DNA of 40,102 nt from an uncultured Aquimarina sp. GTDB lineage: Bacteria > Bacteroidota > Bacteroidia > Flavobacteriales > Flavobacteriaceae. Positions 18,154-26,179 of the stretch are shown one piece after another. The notes beneath the pieces were generated by a model that ran no database searches, had not been told where the DNA came from, and was given only the letters and a program-made list of their open reading frames with translations. How positions within the stretch are numbered: the first letter of the stretch is position 1; the number at the start of each line of letters is the position of its first letter. The stretch is from the NCBI GenBank assembly GCA_947493495.1, contig CANLRN010000037.1:1-40102 (forward strand). The letters run 5' to 3'. A program made the position numbers and the translations under genes.

Positions 18154-18822
18154 TTATTCAGAGACGATTTTTCCGTCTAAAAGGTTAATAATTCTAGAAC
18201 CATAGGCAGCATTGCTTTCAGAATGTGTGGCTTGGATGATGGTTACTCCTTCTTTATTTAATTCTGAAAACAGTTCCATAATTTCTGTACTTTGTTTAGA
18301 ATTTAGATTCCCTGTAGGCTCATCTGCCAAAATCAATTTGGGTGTACTAATTAATGCTCGTGCAATACCGACTAGCTGCTGTTGACCACCACTTAATTGT
18401 GCTGGGAATAAGTCTTTTTTGCCTACGATATTAAAATGATCCAATATATCTGCAACTAATGCTTTGCGCTCAGAGGATTTTACATTTTTATAGAGTAAAG
18501 GAGTTTCAATGTTCTCATATACTGTTAGTTCATCAATTAGATGATATGCCTGAAACACAAAACCAATGTACTCCTTATACAATTTGGATCGTTGTTTTTC
18601 TTTCATTCTATGGACTTGCTCATCCAAGAACATATAACTTCCATCTGTAAAATTATCGAGCATCCCAATACAATTCAATAAAGTGGATTTTCCAGAACCA
18701 GAGGGTCCCATGAGCGATATAAATTCTCCTTCTTGGATATCTAAATTGATATCTTCTAATAAGGTTACTTTTTTGCTACCAGAATTGACAATTCTAGAGA
18801 CGTTGTTAAGTTGTAAGATCAT
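18154..18822 (-). CDS. ABC transporter ATP-binding protein (MacB/LolD type), second copy
   Basis: The 222 residues form a complete nucleotide-binding domain: Walker A GPSGSGKST (39-47), Q-loop FVFQAYHL (Gln91), signature LSGGQQQ (143-149), Walker B LILADEP (163-169) and switch His200. Two positions differ from the first ATPase of the operon. The residue after LSGGQQQ is Leu150, not Arg, and the D-loop reads NLNS (172-175), not NLDS. It belongs to the MacB/LolD/FtsE group that works with FtsX-type permeases. It lies between the last permease gene and the tolC-like gene and may serve some or all of the four permeases. Confidence 0.93.
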   Translation of the reverse strand: MILQLNNVSRIVNSGSKKVTLLEDINLDIQEGEFISLMGPSGSGKSTLLNCIGMLDNFTDGSYMFLDEQVHRMKEKQRSKLYKEYIGFVFQAYHLIDELTVYENIETPLLYKNVKSSERKALVADILDHFNIVGKKDLFPAQLSGGQQQLVGIARALISTPKLILADEPTGNLNSKQSTEIMELFSELNKEGVTIIQATHSESNAAYGSRIINLLDGKIVSE

Positions 18823-18836
18823 AATTGTTTTTTTTG

Positions 18837-18853
18837 ATCCGCCTTAAGCAGAT
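18837..18853. repeat. Intergenic palindrome, permease/ATPase gap
   Basis: ATCCGCCTTAAGCAGAT is a 17-base near-palindrome with two positions that become G-U pairs in RNA. It lies in the 45-bp gap between the fourth permease gene and the second ATPase gene. It is related to those at 21294 and 23722. Confidence 0.6.
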
Positions 18854-18867
18854 AGATTGATGCTAAT

Positions 18868-21279
18868 TTACTCTGTTCGTAAAGAATTGATTGGATTTGC
18901 TGTTGAGGCTTTAAACGCTTCTATACTTATGGTTAGTAAAGCAATACCGATAGTGGTAGTACCAGCTATTAGAAAGACCCACCAGCTTATGGATATTCTA
19001 TAGGTGTAATCTTGCAACCAATTTTCCATACATAGATATACCAAAGGAGTAGCGATTATAAGAGCGATGATAATTAATATAAAAAAATCTTTAGTTAACA
19101 TTTTCATTACCGTACTTACCTTAGCCCCGAGAACCTTGCGAATCCCGATTTCCTTCTTTTTTTGTTCTACGATAAAAGAAATAAGCCCGAATAATCCAAG
19201 GCAACTAATAAGAATGGCTAATCCTGTAAAAACAATAGAAATATCAGATAATCTTTTTTCTTCAGCGATTAATTTTTCTTTTTCTTTATCAATAAAACTA
19301 TAGACAAACGGAGTATTGGTATTGATTTCTTTCCATGTAGATTCCATTTGACCTAAAATACTCTGAAAATCTACCATTTCAGTTTTGATAAGCATCCATT
19401 CATTAAAATTGCTTAAAAACAGTACTATAGGCTCTATTTCCTCTTTGACTGATGCGTAATTAAAGTTCTCTGTAACACCGATAATTTCAAAATATTCAGA
19501 ATTTCTATTTGAAGAAGGAATTACCATTTTGGAACCAACTGCTTCCTCTAATTTTAGTCCTAGTTCTTGTATGGTAGCTTTATTAACAATGATTCTTGCT
19601 GTATCACCTTCCTTAAATGGTCTACCTTGTAAGAGCTGTGTGCCCACCGTTTTAAAATAATCCAATCGCACATAATTTCCATTTGCTCCTATAGAATTAG
19701 AAGGGTCACTACCGTATGGATGAATACCAAAATCACTACGAATTTTTTGAGAGGGATAAAAAGCGCTTGCTGAGATGGATCTTACTCCTGTAATTTGACT
19801 CATAGCTGTTTTTAATGCAGGAAATCGGGAAGAAGTTTCTTGTGTGTCTAATTTTACTGCTATGAGATTCTCTGCATCATACCCCATATCTTTTTGCTGA
19901 ATAAATTGTACTTGCTGGGTGACAATACATACAGAGGCTATCAAACCAATAGAAATAATAAATTGAAAAACGACTAGACCTTTTCGTAAGATTCCTCCAT
20001 TAGAATTTAGGGAGATATTTCCTTTTAGTACACGCACAGGCTTAATAGAGGATAGATTAAGCGCAGGATATATCCCAGCTATGATTCCTGTTAGCAGACC
20101 TAAAACAATAATCGTTAAGATCAATTGCCAATGAAAAGCATCGGAAATTTTAAGGCTTGCTCCCATAATACGATTGATAAAAGGCAAAATGGCCAAAGAA
20201 ATAGGAATACTAATCAATACGGCGAACAGGGATAGTAAAACTGATTCTCCTAAAAATTGAATAACTAATGATTTTTTATCAGCTCCAATAGTCTTTCGGA
20301 CTCCTATTTCTTTGGCTCTTTTATTAGCTCTGGCCGTACTTAGATTGATAAAGTTTACACAGGCAACTAATAAAATAAATAAAGCTAATGTGCCTAATAA
20401 ATATAGATACTTACTATCAGAAACAGGAGCTATTGGATTGGAAAGGTCCTTAGAATATAAATGAATATCAGTCACTTTTTGGAGCGTCATTTCTTTGGTA
20501 TGATCGGTATCACCATTATTTTGTTGTACTCTGGTATTTAAAAAACTAGGTAATGCCTTTTGTATTTTAGTTGCACTTTCTGGAGTATTTAATTTTATAT
20601 ATGAATAAACATAGTTACGCCCTGTATAACTTTGGCCGTTTCTTACAATTTCTCCTTGTCCTGGAGTATTCATAGTAACCAGATAACTTGGTTTTAAATG
20701 AGATTTTGTTCCTGTACGATCATCAAAAACACCAGTTACTGTTAAGGTAAGTTCATTTTCGCCGCTACCTCTAATAATAGTGCGATTGATAGCTGGAGAT
20801 TGACCAAACATTTTGGCAGCAAGCGTAGCGGACAACACGACGGTATTAGGGGCTACTAATGCTTTGGAGGGATCTCCTTCTAAAAAAGGAAAAGAAAAGA
20901 CATTAAATATTGTAGCATCTGCTAGATATCCATTAGGTTCATAGAAACCCACATCTTTTTTTTCAGCTCTAATCAGACTTTCGACACCAAAATATACGAG
21001 TCTACACGCTTCAGTTACCTCAGGAAAATCTTCTTTTATGGCAAAGGCTACGGGAGCACTATTGGTTGCCGAATTAAAATCAACTCCAATCTTAGTATTC
21101 ACTCTATAAATTGCTTCTGCATTATCGTGATGTTTGTCATAGCCTAATTGTGCATATATATAAATCAGTATGGTCAAGCAGCAGGTAGTACCAATTGTTA
21201 GGCTTAATATGTTGATGCCAGTCTGTAATTTGTGTTTTTGGAGGTTTCTCCAAGCTATTTTAAAATAATTCCTGATCAT
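18868..21279 (-). CDS. ABC transporter permease with two FtsX domains (permease 4 of the operon)
   Basis: The 803 residues form a double-length MacB-like permease: N-terminal RNYFKIAWRNL and helix (about 20-45), a periplasmic MacB-type domain (about 50-270), the first FtsX block with three helices (about 285-410; RAKEIGVRKTIGA), another helix, a second periplasmic domain, and a C-terminal FtsX block (KKKEIGIRKVLGA, three helices to about 790). It ends NPINSLRTE. Such proteins couple ATP hydrolysis outside the membrane to movements of the periplasmic domain rather than forming a classic channel. A palindrome-bearing gap separates it from the next permease gene. It is clearly diverged from permeases 1 and 2. 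Confidence 0.92.
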   Translation of the reverse strand: MIRNYFKIAWRNLQKHKLQTGINILSLTIGTTCCLTILIYIYAQLGYDKHHDNAEAIYRVNTKIGVDFNSATNSAPVAFAIKEDFPEVTEACRLVYFGVESLIRAEKKDVGFYEPNGYLADATIFNVFSFPFLEGDPSKALVAPNTVVLSATLAAKMFGQSPAINRTIIRGSGENELTLTVTGVFDDRTGTKSHLKPSYLVTMNTPGQGEIVRNGQSYTGRNYVYSYIKLNTPESATKIQKALPSFLNTRVQQNNGDTDHTKEMTLQKVTDIHLYSKDLSNPIAPVSDSKYLYLLGTLALFILLVACVNFINLSTARANKRAKEIGVRKTIGADKKSLVIQFLGESVLLSLFAVLISIPISLAILPFINRIMGASLKISDAFHWQLILTIIVLGLLTGIIAGIYPALNLSSIKPVRVLKGNISLNSNGGILRKGLVVFQFIISIGLIASVCIVTQQVQFIQQKDMGYDAENLIAVKLDTQETSSRFPALKTAMSQITGVRSISASAFYPSQKIRSDFGIHPYGSDPSNSIGANGNYVRLDYFKTVGTQLLQGRPFKEGDTARIIVNKATIQELGLKLEEAVGSKMVIPSSNRNSEYFEIIGVTENFNYASVKEEIEPIVLFLSNFNEWMLIKTEMVDFQSILGQMESTWKEINTNTPFVYSFIDKEKEKLIAEEKRLSDISIVFTGLAILISCLGLFGLISFIVEQKKKEIGIRKVLGAKVSTVMKMLTKDFFILIIIALIIATPLVYLCMENWLQDYTYRISISWWVFLIAGTTTIGIALLTISIEAFKASTANPINSLRTE

Positions 21280-21293
21280 AAGAGTTTTTTTTG

Positions 21294-21310
21294 ATCTGCC
21301 TGAGGCGGAT
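21294..21310. repeat. Intergenic palindrome between permease genes 3 and 4
   Basis: ATCTGCCTGAGGCGGAT is an inverted repeat with 8-base arms around one base and a single wobble position. It sits in a 44-bp gap inside the exporter operon. Confidence 0.65.
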
Positions 21311-21323
21311 AGATTGATGATAT

Positions 21324-23705
21324 TTATTCAGTACGTAAAGAATTAACAGGATTAGAAATAGATGCTTTGATTGCATGAAAACTAACCGTAAGGAGTGCTA
21401 TGCACAACGCAAATCCTCCTGATACTACAAACATCCACCAACTAATATCAATTTTATAGGCAAAATCCTGTAACCAACTATCCATAACATACCAGGCAAT
21501 TGGAGAAGCAATCACAAATGCAATCAATACTAGTTTTAAGAAATCTTTGGATAATAAGTTTACAATTTCTGTAACCGAAGCTCCGATCACTTTTCTGATG
21601 CCTATTTCTCGTTTTCGTTGTAAAGTACTATAGGCGGCAAGGCCTAATAATCCTAAACAAGAAATTAAAATTGCCAATGCAGCGAAGTATAAGAATAGAT
21701 TCCCAAACCGTTCTTCGCTCTGATATTGTTCGTTAAAAGAATCGTCTAAAAAGAAATAGTCAAAGGGTTGATTAGGTAAAAAAGACTCCCATTGGGTTTC
21801 TATAGCAGCTATGGTTTGTTGTATATGTTGTGGTGCTAATTTTACTGCAATAAGATCATTGTTATTCGCTTCCATACGCATCGTTAAGGGTCTAATATTA
21901 TTTTCTAGAGAACTAAAATGAAAATCTTTAATGACACCAATAATCTGGCCTTCGCGGCCCCATTGTTTAAATTTGGCGCCAATAGCATCTTTTGGGTCAC
22001 TATATCCTAGTAATTTTATGGTTTCTTCATTTACAACCATCGCTTGCGTAGAATCAGATGCAAAATCTTTGGAAAAACCTCTTCCCGCAAGTAGTGTAAG
22101 ATCGAATTGAGGAATATACTCATGATCTACAAAATAGAGCTCTAGATTAGCGATTTGTAAATCCCCTTTTTTATTTTCTATTTCTGAATATGCAGACGAA
22201 TTTCCTAATCCTGGAGCGCTGGATCCCAAACTAGAAGATATGACTCCTGGAATATTGGTAATAGCGTTTTTTAAAGAAGCCTGTGAGTCTGAAGGTGGTG
22301 TTTCTAAAATTAGCATTTGTTCCTTATTAAACCCTAATTCCTGGTTTTGCATATAGTTCATCTGATTGTAAATAACAATCGTACCTGTCATCAAAATAAT
22401 AGAAATCGTAAATTGAATGATCACCAAACTTTTACGAAGTAAAACTCCTTTACTACCTGTAGAAAAATTACCTTTTAGCACCTTAATAGGTTTAAAAGAA
22501 GACAATACTAACGAAGGATAAATCCCTGCAAAAACCCCAATGGCTAATGACATTCCTAGTAACTTTAAAATAGTAGCATAATTAGAAAAAAGCCCTTCGT
22601 TAATTACTTTTCCTGCGATGTCATTAAAAAATGGTAACGCTAATGCAGTAAATAATACCGTTATCAGAAATGCCAAGAGACAGGTTATCACAGATTCTCC
22701 TATAAATTGTAAAGAAAGTTGTTGTTTTTCTGCTCCCATTACTTTCCGAATTCCTACTTCTTTAGCTCTTTCTACTGAGCGTGCCGTAGTCAAATTAATA
22801 AAATTGATAGCAGCAATTAATAGAATAAAAATAGCGATGATAGAGAAAATATACACATTGGTCATACTACCACCGCCAGTACCTCCTCGGGTCGTATTTA
22901 GATACAATCCTTCTAGCGGTTCTAATACAAGCGTTACAAACATTTTACTTTCTTTCATAAATGTACCACTGTGTTTTTCTAAAAACGCAGGGAATTTTGA
23001 CGCCAGTTGTTCTGGATCTGTATTTGGGTTTATTAAGATATATGCTGCCGCATCATAACTCCCCCATCGCGTATCTAACTCTTTATCTAAATTCTGGCTA
23101 AACGTAGTCATGGATAAGATAATATCTGCTTGGATGTGGGAATTATTAGGAAAATCCTCCATTACTCCAGTTACAGTAGCATTGTACCCTTCTTCGGTAA
23201 TTTTTAAAGATTGTCCTACAGGATTTTGACTCCCAAAGTATTTTTTTGCTGCGGTTTCTGACAATACTAAACTAAATTGTTTAGTGAGCACATCCTTAGG
23301 ATTTCCTTGTACTAGTTTAAAATCAAATACCGAGAAGAAACTAGAATCTGCAGAGATCACCTGCGTCTCTTTAAACTTTAAATCGTCTTTACGAACAAGC
23401 ATATTGATATCATTGATGCGGACTGCAGAAACAACTTCTGAGAAATCTTTTTGTAGATTAGGCGGTACTGCCCAGGCAGTGATATTTGCTTCTATATTAT
23501 CAGAAGGAGTCTTGATATCTGCAACTACTCGATATATTTGATCACTTTTACTATGAAAGGTATCATAACTAAGTTCGAAACCGACATAGAGTAACATTAG
23601 AAAACTGGCAGTCATTCCTAACGATAATCCAGTAATATTAATAAAGGTAAATCCTCTGCGACGCCAAAGGTTTCTCCACGCTATTTTGATATAATTCCTA
23701 ATCAT
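21324..23705 (-). CDS. ABC transporter permease with two FtsX domains (permease 3 of the operon)
   Basis: The 793 residues have the same double MacB/FtsX layout as the neighbouring permeases. RNYIKIAWRNLWRRRG opens the protein, ERAKEVGIRKVMGAE marks the first FtsX block, KREIGIRKVIGAS the second, and NPVNSLRTE the C-terminus. The periplasmic domains differ strongly from those of permeases 1 and 2, which suggests different ligands or partners. The region TRGGTGGGSMTNVYIF before the first FtsX block is Gly-rich. Intergenic palindromes lie on both sides. It should act with one of the two ATPases, the adaptor and TolC. Confidence 0.92.
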   Translation of the reverse strand: MIRNYIKIAWRNLWRRRGFTFINITGLSLGMTASFLMLLYVGFELSYDTFHSKSDQIYRVVADIKTPSDNIEANITAWAVPPNLQKDFSEVVSAVRINDINMLVRKDDLKFKETQVISADSSFFSVFDFKLVQGNPKDVLTKQFSLVLSETAAKKYFGSQNPVGQSLKITEEGYNATVTGVMEDFPNNSHIQADIILSMTTFSQNLDKELDTRWGSYDAAAYILINPNTDPEQLASKFPAFLEKHSGTFMKESKMFVTLVLEPLEGLYLNTTRGGTGGGSMTNVYIFSIIAIFILLIAAINFINLTTARSVERAKEVGIRKVMGAEKQQLSLQFIGESVITCLLAFLITVLFTALALPFFNDIAGKVINEGLFSNYATILKLLGMSLAIGVFAGIYPSLVLSSFKPIKVLKGNFSTGSKGVLLRKSLVIIQFTISIILMTGTIVIYNQMNYMQNQELGFNKEQMLILETPPSDSQASLKNAITNIPGVISSSLGSSAPGLGNSSAYSEIENKKGDLQIANLELYFVDHEYIPQFDLTLLAGRGFSKDFASDSTQAMVVNEETIKLLGYSDPKDAIGAKFKQWGREGQIIGVIKDFHFSSLENNIRPLTMRMEANNNDLIAVKLAPQHIQQTIAAIETQWESFLPNQPFDYFFLDDSFNEQYQSEERFGNLFLYFAALAILISCLGLLGLAAYSTLQRKREIGIRKVIGASVTEIVNLLSKDFLKLVLIAFVIASPIAWYVMDSWLQDFAYKIDISWWMFVVSGGFALCIALLTVSFHAIKASISNPVNSLRTE

Positions 23706-23721
23706 GATTCTTCGTTTTTTG

Positions 23722-23738
23722 ATCTGCCTGAGGCAGAT
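23722..23738. repeat. Perfect intergenic palindrome between permease genes 2 and 3
   Basis: ATCTGCCTGAGGCAGAT has two perfect 8-base arms around a single G. It lies in a 48-bp gap within the operon and is nearly identical to the palindrome at 21294. Confidence 0.7.
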
Positions 23739-23753
23739 GAATTGATGTTTTGT

Positions 23754-26153
23754 TTATTCTGTTCGTAATGATTTTGCAGGATTTGTTGTTATCGACTTAA
23801 TGCCCTGAATACTTATGGTAATAATGGTTATTATAAGAACTCCAAATCCAGCTATTAGAAATATATTCCAAGAGATTTCTGTTCTATAAGAGAACTTTAA
23901 TAACCATTGACTCATCATATAATAAGTAATTGGCCCAGCTATACATAGTGCAATGAGCACTAGGGTAATAAAATCTTTGAAAAGTAACAGCCATAAATTA
24001 CTAATAGAAGCTCCTAGAATTTTTCGGATTCCAATTTCTTTGGTACGTTGTTCTACTATAAAAGAAGCTAATCCGAACAAGCCCAAAAGGCTTATGAATA
24101 TTGCAAGAATTGTAAATATTCCTGAAAGATTTGCTATACGTTCTTCTGCAGCAAACATTAATGCATATCTTTCATCTACAAAATTATAACTAAACGGAAG
24201 GTCAGGGAAGTAAGAGGTATATACCTTCTCGATCGTTGTAAGGTTTTCACTTGTAGATTGATTCGGATCAAGTCGAATATGATAAAAACCACCATAGCCA
24301 TGTCCAAACTCATACATTTGAGGTGCTACAGGTTCATAAACGGATTCATTAATTACATCATCGACAACACCTATAATTTGCATGGGTTGATCGTTAGGAC
24401 CTGGTTCAGTATAACGGATGTATTTTCCTATAGGGTCTTGTATACCCATATACGTTACAGCTGTTTTGTTTAGTAGTACCGCATTAGAATCTGTAGCAAA
24501 CTCCCGTGAAAAAGAACGCCCTTCAACTATTTTCATGCCTACAGCATCTATATAATCATATGAAACAGCCATCCGCGCAAAACTTTCATTAAAATCGACA
24601 GGTTTACCATCCCAATCATATCCAGATGACTTATTCCAAATCTGAGTAGAAGGACTGCTTCCCCATGACATTTTTATTGCTGCTCCAGATGATAGAAATG
24701 CATTTCGCAATATTTCATACTTGTTCAAAAAATCCTGACTAGAAATTGGAATTTCTACTAATTGAGATGTATTAATTCCTAGGGGTCTATTTTTGCCGTA
24801 ATCGATTTGATTTTTAACGATTAACGTTCCGATAATAAGTGTTATTGATACCGTGAATTGTACTATTACCAATATTTTTCGGGGAAGAGATGCTTTTCTA
24901 CCAGCTTTAAAAGTACCTTTGATTACTTTTACAGGTTTAAAAGAGGAGAGATAAAAGGCAGGATAACTTCCTGAAAACAGTGCCGTAACAACTAAAAAGA
25001 TTATTGACATCCCCCAAAATATTGGATTAAACCAGGGAAAAAATACTTCTTTATTAGCAAGTCCGTTAAAAACATTTAAAGAAAGTATCACTAAACCAAC
25101 AGAGATTATAAATGCGCATACAACGATTAGAAAAGACTCGCTTAAAAATTGATGAATTAGTTGTTTACGTGTAGAACCAATAGATTTTCTAATCCCAACT
25201 TCTAATGCTCGTTTTTCTGATCTGGCTGTACTCAAATTCATAAAATTGATACTTGCAAGGATTAATACAAACAAACCAATAATTCCGAATAACCAGATAT
25301 TATCAATACGCCCTCCTGCTTGCAAACCATTTTCAAAAGTGCTGTGTAAATACCAATCGGTCATAGGAAAAACAAATAATCTAGGATTAAATTTATCACC
25401 TCTGGGGTCATTATCTCTTTTTACATTTTCAATACGGCTATTAATTTCTTCTAGATTTGCGTTTTCTGATAAACTCACAAAAAGATCAAAAGAATTGTAA
25501 TCCCAATTAGTATCTTGATTTTCTAACCAACCCCATCGGGAAGACATCCAATGCTTAAAAGGCATTATAAAATGCAGATCATTAAAACTATTATTATTAG
25601 GAATATCTTTATATACTCCACGCACTATCATCGTATATTCATTATTGGATATGATAAATTTTCCGATAGGGTTTTCATTTCCGAATAATGTATTAGCTGT
25701 AGTTTCGGATATAAGAATTGAATTACTTTCTTTTAAATCTTTATTGGACCCTTGATACATTTCTAATTCTAATAGCGAAGGAGCATCTGCTTGCATAAAT
25801 CTACCTCTGGTAGCAATTACTTTTTCATCTACTTTTAGATAACGACTATTAGAACGAGAAGACATTACAATATACTTAAAAGCATCACCAAAACTTTCTC
25901 GTAATTGAAATTCTAAAGCCAAAGGAATGGTCTCATTAGAATGGACAGTCCCATTTACAGTTTGATGTTGCATTACCCTAGCAATATGGTTTTTATTTTT
26001 AAAATGATTATTATAGTTAAACTCATCGGCTATCCATAAACCTATAATCATCGTTACAGCAAGACCAAACGCTAATCCAAAAATATTAATGAAAGAAGAC
26101 ATTTTATTCCTTTTCATATTTCTCCACGCTATTTTAAAATAATTCCGGATCAT
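23754..26153 (-). CDS. ABC transporter permease with two FtsX domains (permease 2 of the operon)
   Basis: This 799-residue double MacB/FtsX permease is the close paralogue of the adjacent permease 1. Both have VTMxIGLWIxDExNYN in the first helix region, EKRAxEVGIRKSIGS at the first FtsX block, EQRTKEIGIRKILGAS at the second and GPIxYYMMSQWL before the last helix. It ends NPAKSLRTE. This points to a tandem duplication within the operon. Between the FtsX blocks the periplasmic domains differ more, so the pair may have split functions or work as a heterodimer. The gap to permease 1 is only 26 bases and lacks the palindrome found in other gaps. Confidence 0.93.
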   Translation of the reverse strand: MIRNYFKIAWRNMKRNKMSSFINIFGLAFGLAVTMIIGLWIADEFNYNNHFKNKNHIARVMQHQTVNGTVHSNETIPLALEFQLRESFGDAFKYIVMSSRSNSRYLKVDEKVIATRGRFMQADAPSLLELEMYQGSNKDLKESNSILISETTANTLFGNENPIGKFIISNNEYTMIVRGVYKDIPNNNSFNDLHFIMPFKHWMSSRWGWLENQDTNWDYNSFDLFVSLSENANLEEINSRIENVKRDNDPRGDKFNPRLFVFPMTDWYLHSTFENGLQAGGRIDNIWLFGIIGLFVLILASINFMNLSTARSEKRALEVGIRKSIGSTRKQLIHQFLSESFLIVVCAFIISVGLVILSLNVFNGLANKEVFFPWFNPIFWGMSIIFLVVTALFSGSYPAFYLSSFKPVKVIKGTFKAGRKASLPRKILVIVQFTVSITLIIGTLIVKNQIDYGKNRPLGINTSQLVEIPISSQDFLNKYEILRNAFLSSGAAIKMSWGSSPSTQIWNKSSGYDWDGKPVDFNESFARMAVSYDYIDAVGMKIVEGRSFSREFATDSNAVLLNKTAVTYMGIQDPIGKYIRYTEPGPNDQPMQIIGVVDDVINESVYEPVAPQMYEFGHGYGGFYHIRLDPNQSTSENLTTIEKVYTSYFPDLPFSYNFVDERYALMFAAEERIANLSGIFTILAIFISLLGLFGLASFIVEQRTKEIGIRKILGASISNLWLLLFKDFITLVLIALCIAGPITYYMMSQWLLKFSYRTEISWNIFLIAGFGVLIITIITISIQGIKSITTNPAKSLRTE

Positions 26154-26179
26154 GATGATTTGTTTTTTTAATTGATGAT

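Noticed and set aside
22618..23058. 146-residue open frame on the plus strand within permease 3
   Set aside because: It lies wholly inside the well-supported permease gene on the other strand and has no family resemblance. It is a shadow frame.
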